Source: Candidatus Roseilinea sp.
GTDB taxonomy: Bacteria; Chloroflexota; Anaerolineae; J036; Brachytrichaceae
Direction: 5' to 3'
Assembly (NCBI GenBank): GCA_025055235.1
Contig: JANWYN010000096.1
Location: forward strand, 1 to 32,427
DNA length: 32,427 bases
The notes beneath the pieces are model-generated. The model saw only the letters and a list, made by a program, of their open reading frames with translations, had not been told where the DNA came from and made no database searches. Shown here piece by piece: positions 7,326 through 14,613 of the stretch; position 1 is the first letter of the stretch, and every line of letters begins with the position of its first letter. A program made the position numbers and the translations under genes.

Positions 7326-8043
7326 ACTGCAACTGCTCCTCTGGGTGGCCGGCTCGTTCGCCATCGGCCCGGCTGCCGTCGCCTACGTCTATCGCTCCGG
7401 CGGTGGCTGGCGCCACCAAGCGCTCGTCGAATCCGATCTAGGTGGAATGGTCGTCGAGGTCGCACTCTTCATGTATCACATCGGCCTGCCGTTTTTGGCC
7501 CTGATCGGCGGCGCGCTGAGCGTAGATCTGCTCGGCCTGGGTGCAATTGCAGTGGAAGGTGCGCCTACGCTGGCCGGATTCACGCCGCGCGATTGGATGC
7601 GCAGCAGCATCGCCGCCGCCCTGGCGGCCGGGTTTGTGCTGATCGTGGTTTGGATGGCCCGGCGCGCTGCCGGTGCTCCACCCTCGCTTTCAACGAACAT
7701 ACCCGGCCTGCTGCCGATCCTTCGTGATGCGGCCTACGCCGAGGTGCATTGGGCGTTCTACCGCGCGCCGTTCGCCCTGTTGCTGCAAGATGCCTACTGG
7801 GGCACAGCGGCTGGGTTTGTCCTCGTCGCCACCGAATGGCTGCTGATGCGATGGCTGCGCCGCGCGCCGGCGCACGCAGACCGGCCGCACACGCTCACGA
7901 TGACGTGCTGCGCGCTGACCAGCGGGCTGCTGTATCTGATCGCGCGCAACTTGTGGCTGATGATCGCCGCGCACGCCGCGATCCGCTGGGCCGGCGGGCG
8001 CTTGCTCACGCGTGCGGCGCAGCCGGCTGCGCCGCAGACCTGA
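7315..8043 (+). CDS. Multi-pass membrane protein, possibly CPBP-like
   Basis: A 242-aa hydrophobic protein with about six membrane segments (LLLWVAGSFAIGPAAVAYVY, VVEVALFMYHIGLPFLALIGG, SIAAALAAGFVLIVVWMA, GTAAGFVLVATEWLLM, LTSGLLYLIARNLWLMIAAH). The spacing of a Glu/Arg pair (AEVHWAFYRAP) and a later RNLWLMIAAH resembles the active-site arrangement of CPBP intramembrane proteases, but the usual EExxxR is not intact, so this is only a suggestion. It overlaps the kinase-like gene by 11 bases and ends 3 bases from the convergent fahA gene. Confidence 0.65.
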   Translation: MNPELQLLLWVAGSFAIGPAAVAYVYRSGGGWRHQALVESDLGGMVVEVALFMYHIGLPFLALIGGALSVDLLGLGAIAVEGAPTLAGFTPRDWMRSSIAAALAAGFVLIVVWMARRAAGAPPSLSTNIPGLLPILRDAAYAEVHWAFYRAPFALLLQDAYWGTAAGFVLVATEWLLMRWLRRAPAHADRPHTLTMTCCALTSGLLYLIARNLWLMIAAHAAIRWAGGRLLTRAAQPAAPQT

Positions 8044-8046
8044 TCG

Positions 8047-9351
8047 TCACGCTTCAGTGCACCAGGCGGGCAGGATCGTCGTTCGCGCCTCGCCGAAGCC
8101 GACGCGCACGCCGTCGCGCTCCGCCCACCCGCGCAACGTGACCGTATCGCCGTCCTCGATGAATGTGCGCGTGCTGCCGTCCGGCAGGCAAATCGGATTT
8201 CGACCATTCCACGTCAGTTCGAGCATCGAGCCATAGGACTCTGGCGTCGGCCCGCTTAGCGTGCCGGACGCCATCAGGTCACCGACCTCGACGTTGCAGC
8301 CGTTGACCGTGTGGTGCGCCAACTGCTGGCACATGTTCCAGTACATGTGCTTGAAGTTGCTCCGGCACACGGTCATCGTCGCGCCGTTTGGCGTTGTGAT
8401 GTCCACTTCCAGGTGGACGTCGAAGCTTGTGTCACCTGCGAAGCGCAAGTAGGGCAACGGCTTTGGCTCCTGCGACGGTGTGGGTACGCGAAACGGCTCA
8501 AGCGCTTCGAGCGTCACGATCCAAGGCGAGATGGTCGAGCCGAAGTTCTTGCCGAGGAAGGGACCAAGCGGCTGATACTCCCACTTCTGAATGTCGCGCG
8601 CTGACCAGTCGTTGAACAGCACCAGGCCGAAGATGTAATCCTCTGCCTCAGAGGTGGTGATCGGCCGGCCGAGCTGCGAGGCCTTGCCAATGGCGAAAGC
8701 CACTTCCAGCTCGAAGTCGAGCGCGCGCGTGGGGCCGAAGATGGGCGCGGCATCGGCCTCGCGTTTGATCTGGCCGCATGGCCGGCGGATCGGCGTGCCG
8801 CTCACCACGATGGACGAAGCGCGGCCGTGATAGGCCACGGGCAAATGGCGCCAGTTCGGCAGCAAGGGGTTCTTCGGATCGCGAAACATCGCGCCGACGT
8901 TCATGGCGTGATGCAGGCTCGAATAGAAGTCGGTGTAGTTCGGCACGCGCAGCGGCATGCGCATCTCAGCGTCGCGCTGCCTGACCAGCGCGTGCGTCCA
9001 GAGATCGGGCGCTTGTGCGGCATGCGATGAAGCCGCCAGCAACTCTTGGACACGCAGGCGCACGGCACTCGTCACCGGCTTTCCCAGAGCGATGAAGTCG
9101 TTGAGCACCGGCTGGTTCAGCGCGCGTTGCAGATCGCCTTCGTTGCACGGCGCATCGGTGGGAACGGAGAGCAGGCGACGCTCGGCCAGCACGGCCAAAT
9201 CCACGATGTAATCGCCGATGGCAATGCCGGCACGCAGGCCGCGATCGCGTGTCTCGAAGACGCCGAACGGTAGATTGTGGATGCTAAAGCCGGAATCCGG
9301 CGCGACGTCAAGCCAGGACTGCATGTTCCAAGCAATGGTCGTGAGCGCCAT
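8047..9351 (-). CDS. fahA: Fumarylacetoacetase
   Basis: Hydrolyses fumarylacetoacetate to fumarate and acetoacetate, the last step of tyrosine catabolism (EC 3.7.1.2). The 434-aa length is normal. It has the N-terminal SH3-like domain and the catalytic FAH domain with YTDFYSSLHHAMNVG, VAYHGRASSIVVSG, LDFELEVAFAIG (metal-binding acids), FNDWSARDIQKWEYQPLGPF and LGKNFGSTISPWIV. The start at 9351 gives MALTTIAWNM with AGGA 4 bases upstream; the longer open frame upstream (to 9642) overlaps the aminotransferase and has no family match. It is the last gene of the hpd operon and overlaps the end of the aminotransferase gene by 44 bases. Confidence 0.95.
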   Translation of the reverse strand: MALTTIAWNMQSWLDVAPDSGFSIHNLPFGVFETRDRGLRAGIAIGDYIVDLAVLAERRLLSVPTDAPCNEGDLQRALNQPVLNDFIALGKPVTSAVRLRVQELLAASSHAAQAPDLWTHALVRQRDAEMRMPLRVPNYTDFYSSLHHAMNVGAMFRDPKNPLLPNWRHLPVAYHGRASSIVVSGTPIRRPCGQIKREADAAPIFGPTRALDFELEVAFAIGKASQLGRPITTSEAEDYIFGLVLFNDWSARDIQKWEYQPLGPFLGKNFGSTISPWIVTLEALEPFRVPTPSQEPKPLPYLRFAGDTSFDVHLEVDITTPNGATMTVCRSNFKHMYWNMCQQLAHHTVNGCNVEVGDLMASGTLSGPTPESYGSMLELTWNGRNPICLPDGSTRTFIEDGDTVTLRGWAERDGVRVGFGEARTTILPAWCTEA

Positions 9352-10639
9352 CGGTTCCTGTAGCCGATGGGCGATCCGAGCGCTGCACGTATGCAGCAAG
9401 GCGTTCCATCGCCTCGCGCAGTCGCTCCAGCGGCGCGGTGAGCGCGACGCGAAAGTAACCCTCGCCGCTCTGGCCGAAGGCCACGCCGGGGGTGAACGAG
9501 ACGCCGGCCGCTTCGAGCACGGCTGCGCACCAGGCAGCGCTGTCCGTCTCGCCGTGCGGCAAGCGCGCCCACAGATAGATCGTCGCATGCGGCAGCGCGA
9601 CCTCGCAGCCCAACGCACGTAGAGCCGCCACGCACAGATCACGACGCCGGCGATAAATCTCCTGCCGCGCTTCTAGCCACGATTGATCGCCGGTGAGCGC
9701 CGCAATGGCCGCATCTTGAATCGCGGCGAAAGCGCCGGTGTCCACGTTGCTCTTCAGCGCAGCGACCGTCTTCACGACCTCGGGGTGACCGACCAGCGCG
9801 CCGACGCGCATGCCGGCGACGTTGTAGGCCTTGGAGAGCGAGAAGAACTCGATGGCGATGTCCTTCGCGCCGCGAACCTGCAGCACGCTCGGCGCGCGAT
9901 AGCCGTCGTAGCCGGTCTCGCTATAGGCGTTGTCGTGCGCTAGCAGGATGCTGTGCTGCTGGCAAAACGCGACGGCACGCTCGAAGAACGTGCGCGGCGC
10001 GATAGATGCAGTCGGATTGTTGGGATAGTTCAGCCACAACACCTTCGCCCGCGCGGCAACATCCTTAGGGATGCGCTCCAGCGCAGGCAACCACATCACA
10101 TCTTCGACACCACCGACACTACTGACACCATTGACACCACCGACACTACCGACACCATTGACACCATCAACACCATCGCCTCTCGTTCCCCTCACTCGCT
10201 CCAGCGGCACGGCATGCACCGTCGCGCCGGCCAACCGCGCCGCGGCGGCATAGGTCGGATAGCCGGGATCGGGCACGAGGGCAACGTCGCCGGGATCAAG
10301 GTATGCGAAGCTGAGGTGGTAGATGCCCTCCTTCGACCCGAGCAGCAGCAATACCTCGCGCTCGGGATCGAGTTCGACGCCGAAGCGCTGCGCGTAGAAG
10401 TAAGCGAAGGCGCGTTTGACCGCAGGCGAACCGCTGAATTCACCGTAACCGTAGCTATCGGGCCGGCGCGCGCTGCGCACCAGCGCCTCGACGATATGGG
10501 GCGCAGGCGGCAGGTCTGGCGAACCCATGTCAAGCGCGATCACGTCCACGCTGGCTGCGCGAAGTTCGGCTTTGCGCCGGTTGAGTCGGGCGAACAGATG
10601 CGGCTTGACCGCAGACAGGCGACGGGCAGGGGAAATCAT
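9308..10639 (-). CDS. Class I/II aminotransferase, DapL-like; probable tyrosine aminotransferase of the operon
   Basis: A PLP-dependent fold-type I aminotransferase of 443 aa. Family motifs are DVIALDMGSPDLPPAPHIVEAL, SYGYGEFSGSPAVKRAFA, VPDPGYPTY, NYPNNPTAS, AHDNAYSE and the PLP lysine in FFSLSKAYNVAGMR (Lys270). By sequence it is close to the LL-diaminopimelate aminotransferase type. By position between hmgA and fahA it probably makes 4-hydroxyphenylpyruvate from tyrosine; that role is inferred. Residues 155-178 are an eightfold [DNGS][GS]V tripeptide encoded by a 9-bp tandem repeat (10106-10177), not seen in the family. The ATG at 10639 is chosen because conserved sequence begins there. 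An in-frame GTG at 10735 would add repeat-encoded residues. Confidence 0.88.
   Translation of the reverse strand: MISPARRLSAVKPHLFARLNRRKAELRAASVDVIALDMGSPDLPPAPHIVEALVRSARRPDSYGYGEFSGSPAVKRAFAYFYAQRFGVELDPEREVLLLLGSKEGIYHLSFAYLDPGDVALVPDPGYPTYAAAARLAGATVHAVPLERVRGTRGDGVDGVNGVGSVGGVNGVSSVGGVEDVMWLPALERIPKDVAARAKVLWLNYPNNPTASIAPRTFFERAVAFCQQHSILLAHDNAYSETGYDGYRAPSVLQVRGAKDIAIEFFSLSKAYNVAGMRVGALVGHPEVVKTVAALKSNVDTGAFAAIQDAAIAALTGDQSWLEARQEIYRRRRDLCVAALRALGCEVALPHATIYLWARLPHGETDSAAWCAAVLEAAGVSFTPGVAFGQSGEGYFRVALTAPLERLREAMERLAAYVQRSDRPSATGTDGAHDHCLEHAVLA
10106..10177. repeat. 9-bp tandem array inside the aminotransferase gene
   Basis: Eight contiguous units of the form gacaccaYY (on the plus strand), 72 bp in all, with a few substitutions. 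The array adds 24 codons in frame to the minus-strand gene, between VPLERVRGTRG and EDVMWLPALERI. Confidence 0.9.
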
Positions 10640-10646
10640 CACAGGC

Positions 10647-10723
10647 GTGATATCGGTGTCGGTAGTGTCGGTGGTGTTATTGGTGTCGGCACCAGCGACA
10701 CTATTGACACTATCGACACCCTC
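10647..10723. repeat. Inverted 9-bp arrays between hmgA and the aminotransferase
   Basis: Five units of gtgtcNNNN type (10647-10691) face three units of gacacNNNN (10697-10723), so the two arms are inverted copies. It fills nearly the whole 85-base space between the hmgA stop and the aminotransferase ATG, and would form a hairpin in the operon mRNA. Confidence 0.85.
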
Positions 10724-10724
10724 C

Positions 10725-11891
10725 CTACTCGCCACTTCCCTCCAACCACGTCGCCTGGTAGTCCGGCTTCTCCAGCTCGAGCGCCTGCACCGTCACGTGC
10801 AGCGGGTTGAAGGTGTCCACCATTACCGCCAGCTCCTTCGTCTCCTTCGCGCCGATGGACGCCTCGGTCATGCCCGGCTGCGGGCCATGCGGCAGGCCGC
10901 TGGGATGCAGCGTGATGTCGTATTTGGCGATGCCTTTGCGGCTCATGAAGTTGCCGTCGCAGTAGTAGATCACCTCGTCGCTGTTGACGTTGCTGTGGGC
11001 GTAGGGCGCGGGGATGGCCAGCGGGTGATAGTCGAACAGGCGCGGCACGAACGAGCACACCACAAAGTTGTGCGCCTCAAACGTTTGATGCACCGGCGGT
11101 GGCTGATGCACGCGGCCGGTAATCGGCTCGAAATCGTGGATGCTGAACGCCCAGGGATACAAGTAGCCGTCCCAGCCAACCACATCGAACGGGTGATGAT
11201 CGAGGCAGTGCCGGCTGATGCCGCCGCGCACCTTGACGCGTACCTCGAACTCGCCGCGCTCGGTGTGCGTCTCCAGCACACTCGGCGGGCGGATGTCGCG
11301 CTCGCAATACGGCGCGTGCTCCAGCAATTGGCCGAACTCGTTGCGATAGCGCCTCGGCGGCGCGACCTGGCTGCGCGACTCGATCACGAAGAAGCGCGCT
11401 TCGGGCGTGCTCAGCACCATTTGCCAGGTGACGCCGTAAGGGATGACGAGGTAGTCGCCGCTGCCGAAGTCGAGCCGGCCGAACTGCGTGCGCAGCACAC
11501 CAGCGCCCTCGTGCACGAACCAGACTTCGTAAGCCTGCGCGTTGCGGTAGAAGTAATCCATGCTCTGCGTCGCGCGGCTGACGCCGAGCGTCACGTCATG
11601 GTTGCCTAAGAGCACCCGCCGCGCTGATACCGGATCACCGCCGGCAGGCACATCGGCGGTCGCAAAGGCGCGATGGCGCACCGCCCCGTAATCCGCATAC
11701 TCGACTTTGGCGTCACCCAGATACTCCGTCCGCACCACGCGCGGCGGCAGAAAGTAGTGATACAGCACGGATTCCAGGCCGTGAAAGCCCTCCAGCCCCA
11801 TCACCTCTTCGCGATACAGGCCGCCATCCGGTTTGCGGAACTGGGTGTGCCGCTTATGGGGAATCTCACCGAGTTTGTAGTAGCAGGTCAT
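10725..11891 (-). CDS. hmgA: Homogentisate 1,2-dioxygenase
   Basis: Non-haem Fe(II) cupin enzyme that opens the homogentisate ring to maleylacetoacetate (EC 1.13.11.5). The 388 aa match the shorter bacterial form. The jelly-roll region reads AQAYEVWFVHEGAGVLRT and DYLVIPYGVTWQM. Likely iron ligands are His299 and Glu306 (AHSNVNSDE) and His335 in LHPSGLPHGPQPG. The usual spacing between the first two ligands is one residue shorter in the long form, so this assignment is by alignment. GWDGYLYPWAFSIHDFEP and HQTFEAHNFVVCSFVPR are further family signatures. It follows phhA in the operon with a 75-base spacer and is followed by an inverted 9-bp repeat. Confidence 0.95.
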   Translation of the reverse strand: MTCYYKLGEIPHKRHTQFRKPDGGLYREEVMGLEGFHGLESVLYHYFLPPRVVRTEYLGDAKVEYADYGAVRHRAFATADVPAGGDPVSARRVLLGNHDVTLGVSRATQSMDYFYRNAQAYEVWFVHEGAGVLRTQFGRLDFGSGDYLVIPYGVTWQMVLSTPEARFFVIESRSQVAPPRRYRNEFGQLLEHAPYCERDIRPPSVLETHTERGEFEVRVKVRGGISRHCLDHHPFDVVGWDGYLYPWAFSIHDFEPITGRVHQPPPVHQTFEAHNFVVCSFVPRLFDYHPLAIPAPYAHSNVNSDEVIYYCDGNFMSRKGIAKYDITLHPSGLPHGPQPGMTEASIGAKETKELAVMVDTFNPLHVTVQALELEKPDYQATWLEGSGE

Positions 11892-11966
11892 GGCATATCA
11901 CGTGCTCGTGTTGCAGGTCGTGCAGGCGTAAGCGTAAAGCGCAAAACGCACGATACGCGTTCCGAA

Positions 11967-12716
11967 TTAGAAACCGACCGCCGGTTCGGGCAGGCCCTCC
12001 ATCCGCGCGTAGTCGCGAATGATGTTGTAGATCTGCTCCACGTCGTCGAACACGAAATACAGGCTGTGCATGTGGTACTTGGCCGAATCGAGCTCGGCCG
12101 CCCGGCGTATATCGAACGGCACGCGCGGCGTGTCCGGCGCAAAGGCCTTTTGCATCTCGGCGATGGACGAGATCAACCCGGCGCCGAAGGCCTTGAGCTT
12201 GCCGCGTTCACGAATTAGCCCGAACTCGGTGGTGTACCACCACAGGCGCGAGATCTCGAGTTGTTGGCGCTCGTCGCCGGCGAAGAACAGCGGCGCGAAC
12301 GCCTGCGCCAAGTCAGCGAAGTAGGGATCCATGAAGTAAGCCAGATGGCCGAAGTAGTCGTGAAACACGTCGGGCAGCGGCGTGAACTCCAGCTCCTCCG
12401 GCTTGCGGATGTAATTCGTGACCGGGAAGCGCCGCTCGCGCAGGTGCTCGAACCACTCGATGGCGTTCAAGTATTCGTTCTGCGCGTCGCCCAGCGTCCA
12501 ACGCGTCTCGCGATACAGCCGCTCGCTAATCACTTGGGGATCGGGCAAGCGATAGGGGTCGAACTGCAACTTGGGCAAACCGCGCAAGAAGAGCTCGCAC
12601 GCATAATCCGGCACGCGCTTCATCTGCTCGCGATACAGCGTAGCCCACGTCTCGTGATCTTGCTCGGTGTAATTTGGCATCACCGGCACAGAACGAAGTT
12701 CAAGCGTTTGGGTCAT
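11967..12716 (-). CDS. phhA: Phenylalanine 4-monooxygenase
   Basis: Tetrahydropterin-dependent non-haem iron hydroxylase converting phenylalanine to tyrosine (EC 1.14.16.1). At 249 aa it is the short bacterial catalytic-core type, without the eukaryotic ACT domain. The 2-His-1-carboxylate triad is visible: His119 and His124 in PDVFHDYFGHLAYF, and Glu164 in WWYTTEFGLI. PNYTEQDHETWATLYREQ near the start is a family hallmark. The ATG at 12716 has a strong GGAGG, 6 bases upstream, which decides the start; the open frame running upstream to 12818 is only the repeat array. It is the second gene of the hpd operon. Confidence 0.95.
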   Translation of the reverse strand: MTQTLELRSVPVMPNYTEQDHETWATLYREQMKRVPDYACELFLRGLPKLQFDPYRLPDPQVISERLYRETRWTLGDAQNEYLNAIEWFEHLRERRFPVTNYIRKPEELEFTPLPDVFHDYFGHLAYFMDPYFADLAQAFAPLFFAGDERQQLEISRLWWYTTEFGLIRERGKLKAFGAGLISSIAEMQKAFAPDTPRVPFDIRRAAELDSAKYHMHSLYFVFDDVEQIYNIIRDYARMEGLPEPAVGF

Positions 12717-12730
12717 GGCCGACCTCCGTT

Positions 12731-12822
12731 GTGTTGGTGTCGCTGGTGTCGTTGGTGTCGTTGGTGTCATTAGTGTCAACAGTGTCGACACCAACGACAC
12801 TTCTGACACTAACGACACTTTT
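12731..12822. repeat. Inverted 9-bp arrays between hpd and phhA
   Basis: About five and a half units of gtgtcNNNN (12731-12786) face four units of gacacNNNN (12787-12822). The junction gtgtcgacac is a perfect palindrome. The array starts at the hpd stop codon and ends just before the phhA ribosome binding site, so the whole intercistronic spacer is repeat. In the mRNA it would fold into a long imperfect hairpin. Confidence 0.9.
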
Positions 12823-13918
12823 AGAGATTCCCTCGTCGCGCTTGCTCGCGCTCGAGCGCCTCGAACAGCGCTTTGAAGTTGCCTTTGCCGAAACCGCGGC
12901 TGCCGCGGCGCTGGATGATCTCGAAGAACAGCGTCGGGCGATCCTGCACCGGCTGGCTGAAGATCTGCAGCAGGTAGCCCTCATCGTCGCGATCTACAAG
13001 GATGCCGCGCTTGGCCAGCTCATGGACGTCTTCTTCGATCTCCCCAACGCGATTGGGCAGCTCCTCGTAGTACGTCTCCGGCACACGCAGGAAATTGACG
13101 CCTGCTGCGCGCAGCGCATCCACGCTGGCGATGATGTCTTTGGTGGACAGCGCAATATGCTGCACGCCCGGCCCGCCGTAGTGGATGAGATACTCCTCGA
13201 TCTGGCTCCTGCGCTTGCCCTCGGCCGGCTCGTTGATGGGGAACTTGATCCGGCCGCTGCCGTTCTGCATCACCTTGCTCATCAGCGCGGAATACTCGGT
13301 GCTGATGTCCTTGTCGTCAAAGTGGACGAGCTGCGTAAACCCGAGCACATCGGCGTAGAACTTCACCCATTCGTTCATCTTGCCCAGCTCGACATTGCCG
13401 ACGATGTGGTCAATCGCGACCAAGCCGGTTTCGGGCGCAGGCGGCGGATGCTCAATCGGCTTGAAGCCGGGCATGAAGCCACGATAGTCCTCGCGCTCGA
13501 TGAAACTGTGCACGGTGTCGCCATAGGTCGCGATGGTGGCCTTGACGAATCTGCCGCATTCGTCCTCGACGGCGACCGGTGGCATCACGCTCTTCGCGCC
13601 GCGCTTCACCGCTTCGTCGTAAGCCGCCTTCGCGTCGCGCACACGCAGGGCGATGTCCTTCACGCCGTCGCCGTGTTTTGCGATGTGCTGGCTGATGTCG
13701 GGCCGGCTGTGCGGGTCAAGCGGCGAAGTCAGCACAAAGTTGACCGTGCCGCCGGTCAACAACCATGACGCATGATCCCGCACACCCGTCTCCAGGCCGG
13801 CGTAGGCCACCGGCCGGAAGCCGAAGACGGTGCGATAAAAATGCGCCGCCTGCCGCGCGTTCGACACGTAAAACTCTACATAGTCAATCGCCTGAAAGTC
13901 GAGGGGATCGCTCGCCAT
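12821..13918 (-). CDS. hpd: 4-Hydroxyphenylpyruvate dioxygenase
   Basis: Fe(II) enzyme converting 4-hydroxyphenylpyruvate to homogentisate (EC 1.13.11.27). The 365-aa length is typical. It has two vicinal-oxygen-chelate domains. Iron ligands in the second are His171 (AIDHIVGNV), His254 (VQHIALST) and Glu333 (LFFEIIQRRG). FGKGNFKALFEALE is the conserved C-terminal closing helix. It starts with ATG at 13918 and a strong GGAGGG ribosome binding site. It is the first gene of the hpd-phhA-hmgA-aminotransferase-fahA operon and is divergent from the Lrp/AsnC gene. Confidence 0.96.
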   Translation of the reverse strand: MASDPLDFQAIDYVEFYVSNARQAAHFYRTVFGFRPVAYAGLETGVRDHASWLLTGGTVNFVLTSPLDPHSRPDISQHIAKHGDGVKDIALRVRDAKAAYDEAVKRGAKSVMPPVAVEDECGRFVKATIATYGDTVHSFIEREDYRGFMPGFKPIEHPPPAPETGLVAIDHIVGNVELGKMNEWVKFYADVLGFTQLVHFDDKDISTEYSALMSKVMQNGSGRIKFPINEPAEGKRRSQIEEYLIHYGGPGVQHIALSTKDIIASVDALRAAGVNFLRVPETYYEELPNRVGEIEEDVHELAKRGILVDRDDEGYLLQIFSQPVQDRPTLFFEIIQRRGSRGFGKGNFKALFEALEREQARRGNL

Positions 13919-14018
13919 TTCTTCCCTCCTCTCTTAACCTCTCTTAGGAACGCCGGGCGCGATGGCCCACATGCTCCGTGTGATGAAAGTCTAGAGAGAT
14001 GGGGCAGGCGCGTGAAGA

Positions 14019-14036
14019 CGAAAACGCAAGTTTTCG
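14019..14036. promoter_or_regulatory. Inverted repeat CGAAAAC-gcaa-GTTTTCG, possible Lrp-type operator
   Basis: A perfect 7-4-7 inverted repeat with an AT-rich arm, placed in the 155-bp divergent space between hpd and the Lrp/AsnC gene, 37 bases before the regulator's ATG. Lrp/AsnC proteins commonly autoregulate and control the divergent operon from such sites. Confidence 0.5.
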
Positions 14037-14073
14037 CCGCCGTTCATTTGCGAACTAAAATCGAGAGGGCGCG

Positions 14074-14550
14074 ATGGCTTTCGATTCTGAAAAGCTGCTG
14101 GACAAGACCGGGCTGGAGCTGCTGCGGCTGCTGCAGGAAGACGCGCGCATGTCGTTCGCCGAGCTGGGCAAGCGCGTCGGGCTGACGGCGCCGGCCGTAG
14201 CCGAGCGCGTGCGGCGGATGGAGGAGGCCGGCATCATCGCCGGCTATCACGCCCGCGTGAGCGCCGCCAAGCTCGGACTGGAAATCCGGGCCTTCATCCG
14301 CGTAAGCGACTGCGAACCGTGCGAACGACTGGTCGAGCTGGTGAAAACGCTGCCCGAGGTGCTCGAATGCCACATGCTGACCGGCAGCGATAGCTACATC
14401 TTGCACGTGGTGGTCGCCTCGATCGCTCATCTCGATGCGCTCATCTCGCGCCTGCGGCCGCTCGCACGGAGCATCACTACCTCCATCGTGCTCGAGTCGC
14501 CGGTGAACAGGAGCAGCATAGACGTGCGGTTGTTTCGACCGAAGGTGTGA
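14074..14550 (+). CDS. Lrp/AsnC-family transcriptional regulator
   Basis: A 158-aa protein with an N-terminal winged helix (residues ~9-55: GLELLRLLQEDARMSFAELG, VGLTAPAVAERVRRMEEAGII) and a C-terminal RAM ligand-binding domain (LGLEIRAFIRVSDC, EVLECHMLTGSDSYILHVVV). Members sense amino acids and bind DNA as octamers. The start ATG follows GAGAGGG. Divergent placement from hpd makes it the likely regulator of phenylalanine/tyrosine catabolism, with phenylalanine, tyrosine or a keto acid as effector; this is inferred from position. A second inverted repeat follows the gene. Confidence 0.9.
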   Translation: MAFDSEKLLDKTGLELLRLLQEDARMSFAELGKRVGLTAPAVAERVRRMEEAGIIAGYHARVSAAKLGLEIRAFIRVSDCEPCERLVELVKTLPEVLECHMLTGSDSYILHVVVASIAHLDALISRLRPLARSITTSIVLESPVNRSSIDVRLFRPKV

Positions 14551-14555
14551 GGCGC

Positions 14556-14575
14556 TGCGCGAGTACAATCGCGCA
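14556..14575. repeat. Inverted repeat TGCGCGA-gtacaa-TCGCGCA
   Basis: A perfect 7-6-7 inverted repeat begins 5 bases after the stop codon of the Lrp/AsnC gene and ends 38 bases before the next ATG. Without a T-run it is not a clear terminator; a regulatory site for the aminotransferase is equally possible. Confidence 0.4.
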
Positions 14576-14613
14576 CGCAGCAACGATCGCTTCAACCTTC
14601 GAGTCTGTTCATC

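Noticed and set aside
10106..10177. CRISPR array
   Set aside because: The units are 9 bp and contiguous with no spacers, and they are in frame in a gene.
10527..11609. Long plus-strand frame of 360 aa
   Set aside because: It is the antisense shadow of hmgA and has no recognisable domain, whereas hmgA has all family motifs.
12674..13768. Plus-strand open frame with repeated VSL residues
   Set aside because: It is antisense to hpd, and the VSL repeat is just the 9-bp array; strong motifs and a ribosome binding site support the minus-strand genes.
14556..14575. Terminator after the Lrp/AsnC gene
   Set aside because: The inverted repeat is perfect but there is no T-run and the loop carries a -10-like tacaat, so I list it only as a repeat.
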